Shown in pieces: positions 14,998 through 21,561 of a stretch of DNA of 36,552 nucleotides. Numbering within the stretch: the stretch's first letter is position 1; the number at the start of each line of letters is the position of its first letter. Origin of the DNA: Neobacillus muris (GTDB taxonomy: Bacteria > Bacillota > Bacilli > Bacillales > Cytobacillaceae); the NCBI RefSeq assembly GCF_943193175.1, contig NZ_CALPDF010000046.1, positions 1 through 36,552 of the forward strand, written 5' to 3'. The position numbers and the translations under genes were made by a program. Under the pieces are notes generated by a model. It did not search any database and was not told where the DNA came from. It saw nothing but the letters and a program-made list of their open reading frames with translations.

Positions 14998-16500
14998 ATG
15001 AACCATGTAGATCCGGAAAAGGAATTTCTCGATTATGCCAGAAAGATGACGGCTTACCATGAAGCAATAGGTTTGCTTTACTGGGACATAAGAACAGGAG
15101 CGCCAAAACAGGGCGTTGACCAACGATCTGAAGTAATTGGGATGTTGTCTGGAGAGGTATTTAAAATGTCAACCTCTGAAGAAATGGCAGCCTATCTTGC
15201 TACCCTTTCAAAGGCTGCCTTACCAGTCAAGACACGAAAGATCTTGGAAGAGTGTAAAAAAAATTACGAGCAGAATAAAAAAATACCTGCAGAAGAGTAC
15301 AGAGAGTTTGTTGTCCTGCAATCAAAAGCAGAAAGTGTATGGGAAGAGGCCAAAGCAAAATCGGATTTCTCCATGTTTCAACCATATTTAGAAAAATTGG
15401 TTGAAACGACAAAACGGTTTATTGGTTATTGGGGATACCAGGGAAATAAATATAATGTTCTTCTCGATCAATATGAGCCAGGAATGACCGTTGAAGTATT
15501 GGACGAGGTATTTAGCGAATTAAAGGAAAAAATTGTGCCGCTCGTTCGGAAAATTTCAGATTCCCCAAATAAGCCAAGAACGGATTTCTTGTTTCAACCA
15601 TTTAGCAAGGAAAATCAGCGCAAGTTAAGTATAGAGCTTCTTGCCCATATTGGATTCAATTTTGAGGCTGGGAGGCTGGATGAAACGGTTCATCCTTTTG
15701 CTACCGGATTAAATCCTGGAGATGTCCGCGTTACAACCAAATACGATGAAAATGATTTTCGAACAGCCGTATTTGGAACTATTCATGAAGGGGGACATGC
15801 CATTTACGAACAAAATATTTCTAAGGATCTGATAGGGACACCTCTATGTTCAGGGACTTCCATGGGGATTCATGAATCCCAATCCTTATTCTATGAAAAT
15901 ATGGTTGGGCGGAGCTTATCTTTCTGGAAACACAACTATGGCTTATTGAAAAAATATGCCAGCGGACAGTTTGACGGCATTGACATTGAGAATTTCTACC
16001 GGGCGATTAATGAGTCCAAGCCTTCGCTTATCCGCATTGAAGCGGACGAATTAACATATCCGCTGCACATAATGATCCGTTACGAAATTGAAAAAGGGCT
16101 GTTTAATGATGAGATTGCCGTAGCGGATCTTCCAGAGGTTTGGAACAACATGTATCATCAATATTTAGGAATACGTCCAAAAAATGATGCGGAGGGTGTC
16201 CTTCAAGATGTCCATTGGGCTGGAGGAAGCTTTGGCTACTTTCCCTCATACGCTTTAGGCTATATGTATGCAGCGCAATTTAAGCATAAGATGCTGGACG
16301 ATCTGCCTAATTATGATTCGCTGGTTGAAGACGGACAATTGAAGCCCATTCAAGAGTGGCTGACCAATCATATTCATCAGTACGGAAAACTGAAAAAACC
16401 ACTGGAGATCTTGCGTGATGTCACGGGAGAGGGATTAAATGCCAAGTACTTAATTGATTATCTTTACGAAAAATATGGAGAGGTCTATCAGTTAAATTGA
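14998..16500 (+). CDS. ypwA: Metallocarboxypeptidase Taq (M32 family), YpwA
   Basis: Cytoplasmic zinc carboxypeptidase that removes C-terminal residues from peptides. The 500-residue length matches B. subtilis YpwA. The catalytic motif HEGGH is at 263-267 and the third metal ligand lies in GIHESQSLFYEN shortly after. The M32-typical segments LLYWDIRTGAPKQG near the N-terminus and ELTYPLHIMIRYEIE are also present. ATG at 14998 follows an AAAAGGGGGAT site; an upstream in-frame ATG at 14962 has none. TATAAT at 14944 is a reasonable -10 box. The gene is housekeeping in bacilli and here separates NO reductase from the ba3 oxidase operon without evident functional link. Confidence 0.93.
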   Translation: MNHVDPEKEFLDYARKMTAYHEAIGLLYWDIRTGAPKQGVDQRSEVIGMLSGEVFKMSTSEEMAAYLATLSKAALPVKTRKILEECKKNYEQNKKIPAEEYREFVVLQSKAESVWEEAKAKSDFSMFQPYLEKLVETTKRFIGYWGYQGNKYNVLLDQYEPGMTVEVLDEVFSELKEKIVPLVRKISDSPNKPRTDFLFQPFSKENQRKLSIELLAHIGFNFEAGRLDETVHPFATGLNPGDVRVTTKYDENDFRTAVFGTIHEGGHAIYEQNISKDLIGTPLCSGTSMGIHESQSLFYENMVGRSLSFWKHNYGLLKKYASGQFDGIDIENFYRAINESKPSLIRIEADELTYPLHIMIRYEIEKGLFNDEIAVADLPEVWNNMYHQYLGIRPKNDAEGVLQDVHWAGGSFGYFPSYALGYMYAAQFKHKMLDDLPNYDSLVEDGQLKPIQEWLTNHIHQYGKLKKPLEILRDVTGEGLNAKYLIDYLYEKYGEVYQLN

Positions 16501-16523
16501 CCGGTTTATTTGTCAATCCATAA

Positions 16524-16557
16524 AAAAAGGCTCCAATCGATTTCGATTGGGGCCTTT
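16524..16557. terminator. Bidirectional terminator, ypwA / ba3 oxidase operon
   Basis: AAAAGGCTCCAATCGA (16524-16539, A-rich on its left) pairs with TCGATTGGGGCCTTTT (16542-16557). Runs of A and T on either side serve both strands; both ypwA and cbaA end within 30 bases. Confidence 0.85.
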
Positions 16558-16565
16558 TGAATCTT

Positions 16566-18224
16566 TTACCAAGTTTTGAATCCTTTAGAACCTGGAGGGG
16601 CATTTTGAATAATATCAATGAACGGAATGGTGTAAGCAAATAAAATGAGAACAGCTGTTATGCCCAGCCATAGTTTCCAGTTCTCAAATACCATTGGTGC
16701 GGCAGCTTCAGATTGTTCCGCTTCACCTACAGGGAATTCCTCCTCGCCTTTTGGAGCAAAGAAAGCAAGATTAATAAAGATTATGAGAACTAAAATAATC
16801 CCTAGGAATAGAATGGAACCGCCAACTGCCTGTGCAATTTGATAGGGAATCCATTCAGCCGCCTGAGAAGAGCCGCCATATGTGGAGAAAGCCGAACGTC
16901 TTGGACCGCCTAAAAGGCCTTCAATATGCATGGCACCTGACATAAACACCATTCCGATAAACCAAACCCAGCCTTGGATAATGGCCAGTTTATTCATCGA
17001 TTTTGTTAATTTTCGGCCTGTTAGATGAGGAACAAGCCAGTAGGAAATGCCAAAGAATGTTAATACGACAGACGTAGCAGCCGTTAAGTGAAAGTGTCCT
17101 GTTACCCAGATGGTGTTATGAACCACCTGGTCCATTTGGTTAGAAGCATTCACAATTCCTCCAGCCCCAGCTGGGATAAATGAAGCCATACCAATAAATG
17201 GAACTGTAAACCGGGCGTCATTCCAAGGAAGTACCTTAAACCAGCCGAACAGTCCTTTTGCACCTTTGGAACGTCCGTATCTCTCAAAAGTAGCAAATAA
17301 GGAGAAGGCAGTCATTAGAGATGGGATGACAACCATAAACGTTAAAATGACCTGTATAAATTTCCAAGCAGGATCAATTCCAGGTTCCGTTAATTGGTGA
17401 TGGAAACCAACGGGAATAGAAAACAACAGAAACATGATGAATGACATACGGGCCAATGAATCAGAGAAAATTTTCCCGCCGATAATTTTGGGAATGATGG
17501 CATACCAGCACATATAAGCTGGCAGCAGCCAGAAATACACTAATGGATGGCCAAAATACCAGAATAAAGTCCGGCTCACAAGAACATCCACTGTATCAAC
17601 CCAGCCAAGTGACCATGGAAGCAACTGGAATAATACAGTCGATGCAACACCAAGTGTTGCCACAATCCATAATACGGTGTTAATAACCGCCATAAAACTC
17701 AATAATGGGCTCGGTTTTCCAGGGTTGTTTTTGCGCCATTTTGCGTAGGTCATAATTTGGGCAGCACCATCTACCCAGCTTCCAACTACCACAAAGGTCA
17801 ATCCCAAATAGAAAATCCAATGTGCTTTTAAAGGGGCATAGAAGGTATAAAGAACGGAAGCTTCATTTAGCAGTACCATGGTTGCTGCCATGGCTGTACC
17901 AATCGTCATTAACCAAAAACCGATCCATCCTGTCCTTCTTGCTGCATTCGAATGGGTTCCTGCCGTTCTGCTGACTGCAGCATATTGAAAACCCATAATA
18001 AAGAAGGTCGTTAAGATAAGTCCCATCATAATGCCGTGCACGGTTAATAGCTGATAATAGCCAATTCCAAGCGGCAATTCAAATTTTCCTGAACGCACCA
18101 GTGTTTGCAGTAGTCCCATCAATCCGCCGATCGCAAGGGCGGCAAAGGCAACGAAAAAATGTGCCATAGAAAGTTTAGCATCACGCGGGTCGACTTTTAT
18201 TTTTTCAGCTGCTGTGTTTATCAT
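16566..18224 (-). CDS. cbaA: Cytochrome ba3-type oxidase subunit I (B-type heme-copper oxidase)
   Basis: Catalytic subunit of a high-affinity heme-copper terminal oxidase reducing oxygen to water. At 552 residues it has about 13 transmembrane helices. Heme and copper ligands are visible: a His in LLTVHGIMMGLIL for the low-spin heme, the CuB motif FGHPLVYFW with its cross-linking Tyr near residue 226, HHQLTEPG near 276, and TGHFHLTAATS near 375 holding the last heme His residues. The GHPLVYFWLLPAY form belongs to B-type ba3 oxidases, not to the A-type caa3/aa3 enzymes. The start codon overlaps the stop of subunit II by four bases (ATGA), indicating coupled translation. Confidence 0.95.
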   Translation of the reverse strand: MINTAAEKIKVDPRDAKLSMAHFFVAFAALAIGGLMGLLQTLVRSGKFELPLGIGYYQLLTVHGIMMGLILTTFFIMGFQYAAVSRTAGTHSNAARRTGWIGFWLMTIGTAMAATMVLLNEASVLYTFYAPLKAHWIFYLGLTFVVVGSWVDGAAQIMTYAKWRKNNPGKPSPLLSFMAVINTVLWIVATLGVASTVLFQLLPWSLGWVDTVDVLVSRTLFWYFGHPLVYFWLLPAYMCWYAIIPKIIGGKIFSDSLARMSFIMFLLFSIPVGFHHQLTEPGIDPAWKFIQVILTFMVVIPSLMTAFSLFATFERYGRSKGAKGLFGWFKVLPWNDARFTVPFIGMASFIPAGAGGIVNASNQMDQVVHNTIWVTGHFHLTAATSVVLTFFGISYWLVPHLTGRKLTKSMNKLAIIQGWVWFIGMVFMSGAMHIEGLLGGPRRSAFSTYGGSSQAAEWIPYQIAQAVGGSILFLGIILVLIIFINLAFFAPKGEEEFPVGEAEQSEAAAPMVFENWKLWLGITAVLILFAYTIPFIDIIQNAPPGSKGFKTW

Positions 18225-18700
18225 TTTTCTACCACCTCAATCTTTGAGAACATTAAATGGTGGCCGGAACCGCAGTACTCGTTACACACAATTAAATATT
18301 CTCCTGCTTTATCAAATGTTGTTGTATATTCGCTGATATAGCCAGGTTCAAGCATCATGTTGATATTTGTTCCTGCCACTTCGAATCCATGAATGACGTC
18401 CTTTGTGGTGGCTATTACTTTTACTTTTGCTCCAAGCGGAACCTCTACTTGGGCTGGATTATAGGAAAATGCCTGCGCTACATATACCAGCTCGTAATCC
18501 CATTCCTTTCCTTCTACCTTATGAAGGCCAGGTTTATTGAAAGGCTTCGTCTCATCCACTTTTTCAGGATTTATAGTTGCTAAACAGCTTGGCGGTTTAT
18601 TGCCTAGATAGAAGGCACTTACGCCTACAACAGATAAAAAAATGACGAGGCAGCTTATACCGAAAATAAGCCAAATTTTTTCAAACTTATGAATATGCAT
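18221..18700 (-). CDS. cbaB: Cytochrome ba3-type oxidase subunit II (CuA protein)
   Basis: Electron entry subunit of the ba3 oxidase: a single N-terminal membrane helix (about 9-32) followed by an outward-facing cupredoxin domain. The dinuclear CuA ligands are His104 (DVIHGFEV), Cys139, Cys143, His147 and Met150 in CNEYCGSGHHLM, with the same spacing as Thermus ba3. The 159-residue length is short, as expected of this type, without a cytochrome c extension. A soluble or lipoprotein cytochrome c encoded elsewhere should be the donor. AAGGGGGGGG precedes the start. It is second in the operon, 20 bases after the tiny subunit IIa gene. Confidence 0.95.
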   Translation of the reverse strand: MHIHKFEKIWLIFGISCLVIFLSVVGVSAFYLGNKPPSCLATINPEKVDETKPFNKPGLHKVEGKEWDYELVYVAQAFSYNPAQVEVPLGAKVKVIATTKDVIHGFEVAGTNINMMLEPGYISEYTTTFDKAGEYLIVCNEYCGSGHHLMFSKIEVVEK

Positions 18701-18720
18701 TTTTTTCCCCCCCTTAATTC

Positions 18721-18870
18721 TTAGAAACGGTCAACGAATAAATAGTAGACACTTACCCAAGTCACTACAATAAATAATCCTACAAAGAAAACGGAGGCAA
18801 GTGTCCCTTTTAATGAAGAGCTGTCTTCTACTTCCGTTTTCTGATTCGCTTTTAGTTCCGCTTTCGCCAT
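18721..18870 (-). CDS. Cytochrome c oxidase subunit IIa-like peptide (49 residues)
   Basis: First gene of the ba3 operon. The charged N-terminus (MAKAELKANQKTEVEDSSSL) is followed by one membrane helix (GTLASVFFVGLFIVVTW, about 22-38) and ends VYYLFVDRF. The single-helix architecture and placement next to subunits I and II match subunit IIa of ba3 oxidases, which fills the place of a missing helix in subunit II. GTAGGGGG lies directly before the ATG. The gene is easily overlooked because of its size. An Fnr-type palindrome lies about 150 bases upstream. Confidence 0.8.
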   Translation of the reverse strand: MAKAELKANQKTEVEDSSSLKGTLASVFFVGLFIVVTWVSVYYLFVDRF

Positions 18871-18995
18871 CCCCCTACACTCCCTTCAGCATTTTAGCAA
18901 AAAAAGATAAGTTCTCTTTCATAATACAAAACAATTCTGAAAGTAAAATATGAAATTGGAAAGTTCACAAAGTGTTCATTCCTTATATATCTAAC

Positions 18996-19038
18996 ATGTT
19001 AAAGGTAAAAAACTGATGCAACAGTGATTTATATCACA
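18996..19038 (-). promoter_or_regulatory. Fnr/Crp-type operator and -10 box of the ba3 operon
   Basis: Read on the minus strand, 19038-19023 is TGTGATATAAATCACT, an exact TGTGA-N6-TCACT Fnr-type site. TAACAT (19001-18996) is a plausible -10 box that would start transcription near 18989, placing the site centre at about -41.5. It lies in the 319-base gap between the subunit IIa gene (18870) and the divergent zinc-ribbon gene (19190). Apart from this site I see only AT-rich DNA and scattered half-sites there. Confidence 0.7.
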
Positions 19039-19189
19039 TCAAAGGATGGTAATTGTGGCGGGAATGTGAACTATCATTTTGCTCCAGTGATCAAGGGGTG
19101 TAATGTGGATAATGCGCTAGAGTCACATTCTGCCAGTGATGGAAATATGATATAGGAAGAATAAAAAAACTGATGCTATGGTGATGAAG

Positions 19190-19315
19190 ATGATTAAGTA
19201 TTATTGCGAGCATTGTCGGCTTTTGTATAATAAACGGCAATATTGTGAGGTCTGCGGAATTCTTGCAAGCAAAGAAATTAAAATAGAAGTCCAAAAGCAA
19301 TCAGAAAGAAGGTAA
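19190..19315 (+). CDS. 41-residue zinc-ribbon protein, function unknown
   Basis: The frame encodes MIKYYCEHCRLLYNKRQYCE and continues VCGILASKE to a basic, Gln-rich tail ending QSERR. Two CxxC knuckles, CEHC (6-9) and CEVC (19-22), with ten residues between form a compact zinc ribbon. GGTGA lies five bases before the ATG; in-frame ATGs at 19178 and 19184 overlap that site. It is divergent from the ba3 oxidase operon, so the Fnr-type site at 19023 might also affect it. No family is recognised. Confidence 0.6.
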   Translation: MIKYYCEHCRLLYNKRQYCEVCGILASKEIKIEVQKQSERR

Positions 19316-19349
19316 CCCTTAACCGATAATTACGGCCATAAGAAAGAAA

Positions 19350-19380
19350 ACGAGCCAGGCAGCGGCCTGGCATATAGCTC
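19350..19380. other. Stable hairpin in the gap before bpsA
   Basis: GCCAGGC (19353-19359) pairs with GCCTGGC (19364-19370) around AGCG; an outer CGAGC/GCTCG pairing (19350-19354 with 19376-19380) competes with it. On the minus strand it is followed by TCGTTTTCTTTC and looks like a terminator, yet no convincing minus-strand gene precedes it. The rest of the 257-base gap (19316-19572) holds a TATAAT (19430-19435) and the terminator at 19468. Confidence 0.4.
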
Positions 19381-19467
19381 GATTTGAGAATGGAAATGTT
19401 TAGATAATGAAAGAATAGATCAATCACGTTATAATAGACATGCACAACAACAACCTTCAAAACGTTT

Positions 19468-19496
19468 GCTTCCTCTGGCTGAGGGAGCTTTTTTTG
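19468..19496 (+). terminator. Terminator upstream of bpsA
   Basis: GCTTCCTC (19468-19475) pairs with GAGGGAGC (19481-19488), followed by seven T. It probably ends the zinc-ribbon transcript or a short RNA that starts near 19442. Confidence 0.75.
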
Positions 19497-19572
19497 TTTT
19501 AAGGGGATTTCTATACATACAATGGGAGGGGAATTGGAAAAATACTCCTATATTAGTCTAAGGAGAATGAAG

Positions 19573-20664
19573 ATGCCGACAATTCTTTCTGCAGCTGAGG
19601 TTATTCCTCCTTATGAAATCAGGCAGGAGCAAGCAACACTGCTTGCCCGAGAATTATTTTCTGATTCCTTTACAGATATCGATCGCTTATTAAGGGCATT
19701 TCCAAATGGACAAATCGAAACCAGATATTTTGTAAAGGACCTGTCCTGGTATCGTGAACGGCATACTTTTGAGGAAAAAAATAAGGCGTATGTAGAGGAA
19801 GCGGTCAAGCTGGGAAAAGCAGCTATAGAAAAATGCCTTCATAATAGCCAATTCCTTAAAAGACCAATTGCCTACGAGGAAATCGATGCGATTTTTTTTA
19901 TTTCTTCAACAGGTATCGCCACGCCAAGCATTGAGGCAAGAATTATGAATCAATTGCCGTTTGGTCCGCACACAAAACGGATTCCTATCTGGGGTCTCGG
20001 CTGTGCGGGCGGGGCGAGTGGTTTATCACGTGCATTTGAATATTGTTTAGCTTTTCCGGAGGCAAAGGTGATTGTGGTATCGGTCGAACTTTGCAGTTTA
20101 ACGTTTCAACCAAATGATGCCACAAAAAGCAATTTAATTGGAACTTCGCTCTTTTCCGATGGAATCGCCTGCGTCTTGGTTTGTGGAGATGCATGCAAAT
20201 TTAACAAAATCGGTCAGAAAACAGCCTATCCATCCATCCTTGCGGTGGAATCTTCCCTGATGCCTGAGTCGCTTGATGTCATGGGATGGGATGTAAAGAA
20301 TGAAGGGTTATTTGTTATTTTTTCACGGGATATCCCACATATTATTGAAAAATGGTTAAAGCCCACGGTGAAAAATTTTTTAAAAAAGAATCATCTTTCT
20401 TTAAAGATGATTGATTATTTAATAGCTCATCCTGGCGGAAAAAAAGTATTGGATGCGTATATTAAATCACTGGAAATTGCATCATCGATGACTGATCTCT
20501 CTTTTCAGGTTTTGAAACATTATGGAAACATGTCTTCTGCTACCATTCTGTATGTTCTAAGAAGGTACCTGGAAATGGACATCCAAAGCGGCTCCTATGG
20601 CCTTTGTACAGCACTAGGTCCGGGATTCAGCTCTGAATTGCTATTATTGAGGTGGCAAGAATGA
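19573..20664 (+). CDS. bpsA: BpsA, type III polyketide synthase (alkylpyrone synthase)
   Basis: Chalcone synthase-like enzyme that condenses fatty acyl starters with malonyl-CoA to give triketide and tetraketide alkylpyrones. At 363 residues it matches B. subtilis BpsA (365). The catalytic triad is clear: Cys144 in WGLGCAGGASG, His in LIAHPGG and Asn in HYGNMSSA. The conserved SSTGIATPSIEAR and NLIGTSLFSDG segments are intact. The start at 19573 follows AAGGAGA by six bases; the frame extends 17 codons upstream, but that start is not needed. The stop overlaps the next gene's ATG (ATGA), so synthase and methyltransferase form one operon. Confidence 0.95.
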   Translation: MPTILSAAEVIPPYEIRQEQATLLARELFSDSFTDIDRLLRAFPNGQIETRYFVKDLSWYRERHTFEEKNKAYVEEAVKLGKAAIEKCLHNSQFLKRPIAYEEIDAIFFISSTGIATPSIEARIMNQLPFGPHTKRIPIWGLGCAGGASGLSRAFEYCLAFPEAKVIVVSVELCSLTFQPNDATKSNLIGTSLFSDGIACVLVCGDACKFNKIGQKTAYPSILAVESSLMPESLDVMGWDVKNEGLFVIFSRDIPHIIEKWLKPTVKNFLKKNHLSLKMIDYLIAHPGGKKVLDAYIKSLEIASSMTDLSFQVLKHYGNMSSATILYVLRRYLEMDIQSGSYGLCTALGPGFSSELLLLRWQE

Positions 20665-21230
20665 ATAATATTCTTCCTTTTGCATCAGTCATTATATTCC
20701 TCATCGTTCAGCGATTGTCAGAATTATTTCTTGCAAGAGGGAATGAACGGTGGATGAAACAGCAGGGAGCTGTGGAATTTGGCAGGAACCATTACCGCTA
20801 TCTCGTTTTGCTGCATGTTTTGTTTTTTGTGGTTCTTACATTAGAGAAGTGGCTGCTCCATCGGGGGGTATCACCGGTTTGGCAGGGGCTGGTTTTATTG
20901 TTGATCACGATTGAAGGCCTTAGAATTTGGGTTATTGCCACATTGGGGAGATTCTGGAACACGAAAATTATTATCATTCCTGAGGTAAAAGTGATAAAAA
21001 AAGGACCTTACCGGTTTATCAAGCACCCCAATTATTTAGTGGTTTCAATGGAATTCATCGTGGTGCCCTTCCTATTTAATTGTTACTTAACAGCCTGCCT
21101 TTTTACAATATTAAATGCAATGGTGCTTAGGGTCAGGATAACAGAAGAAGAAAAGGCGTTGAGTATGCTGACAATGTATAAAAATGATTTCAAAGGCTAT
21201 TATCGCTTCATTCCGAAAATTGTTAAATAA
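20661..21230 (+). CDS. ypbQ: YpbQ (BpsB), ICMT-family alkylpyrone methyltransferase
   Basis: Integral membrane methyltransferase of the isoprenylcysteine carboxyl methyltransferase family; in B. subtilis it methylates alkylpyrones made by BpsA. At 189 residues it has about five hydrophobic helices and the SAM-binding C-terminal signature GPYRFIKHPNYLVVSMEF, followed by ITEEEKALS. ATG at 20661 is preferred over GTG at 20652 because GAGGTGG lies just before it and it overlaps the bpsA stop by four bases. Gene pairing strongly supports a role in lipid-like alkylpyrone methyl ethers. Confidence 0.9.
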   Translation: MNNILPFASVIIFLIVQRLSELFLARGNERWMKQQGAVEFGRNHYRYLVLLHVLFFVVLTLEKWLLHRGVSPVWQGLVLLLITIEGLRIWVIATLGRFWNTKIIIIPEVKVIKKGPYRFIKHPNYLVVSMEFIVVPFLFNCYLTACLFTILNAMVLRVRITEEEKALSMLTMYKNDFKGYYRFIPKIVK

Positions 21231-21253
21231 TTTCGACAAACGCTTATAGGCTG

Positions 21254-21307
21254 TTGAAAATGATTATCAATTATGCTAAACTTTAATCAATGATGAAAAT
21301 CATTCTC
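21254..21307 (+). promoter_or_regulatory. Two Fur boxes and promoter before a 26-residue gene
   Basis: TGAAAATGATTATCA (21255-21269) matches the 7-1-7 Fur box TGATAATNATTATCA with one mismatch. A second site, 21289-21307, matches the 19-base Fur box at 15 positions. TTGAAA (21254-21259), 17 bases, and TAAACT (21277-21282) form a promoter overlapped by the first box, so Fur with iron should repress it. Confidence 0.7.
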
Positions 21308-21339
21308 ATTAAGATGAGGCTGATAAGGTGGTGTTACAT

Positions 21340-21420
21340 ATGACTTATGCTTTTGCCGGAGCAACCATTATCATTTATGCATTTGTCATGAGGCACGTTT
21401 TAAAAAATACGACTCACTAA
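21340..21420 (+). CDS. 26-residue Fur-box-associated membrane peptide (FbpC-like position)
   Basis: The frame encodes MTYAFAGATIIIYAFVMRHV followed by LKNTTH. One short hydrophobic stretch (4-16) is followed by a basic end, suggesting a membrane-associated peptide. AAGGTGG lies eight bases before the ATG, and a strong terminator follows the stop by 12 bases, so this is a compact one-gene unit. Two Fur boxes stand upstream. B. subtilis makes small Fur-repressed peptides of this size (FbpA, FbpB, FbpC) that work with the FsrA small RNA, and I recall FbpC mapping near ypbR; that correspondence is from memory and unchecked. Confidence 0.65.
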   Translation: MTYAFAGATIIIYAFVMRHVLKNTTH

Positions 21421-21432
21421 TAAAAATCTTCA

Positions 21433-21465
21433 AAGGTCAAGGAGAATCCTTGACCTTATTTATTT
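21433..21465 (+). terminator. Terminator between Fur-box peptide gene and dynA
   Basis: AAGGTCAAGGA (21433-21443) pairs with TCCTTGACCTT (21448-21458), followed by ATTTATTT. Some read-through could make dynA iron-responsive. Confidence 0.85.
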
Positions 21466-21561
21466 CTAAAAAACTTAATTGTGAAAGAAGTGTCAAAATA
21501 GGAAAAGTCAGAATTATTGTGTAAAATAGAAATATTATTATGACTGCTAAGGGGTATACAA

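Noticed and set aside
19122..19138. TCACA-N7-AGTGA near the zinc-ribbon gene as another Fnr site
   Set aside because: The half-sites are in the wrong order and spacing for TGTGA-N6-TCACA.
19278..19460. 60-codon minus-strand frame
   Set aside because: TTG start without a ribosome-binding site, low-complexity hydrophobic product, and it overlaps the zinc-ribbon gene and hairpins.
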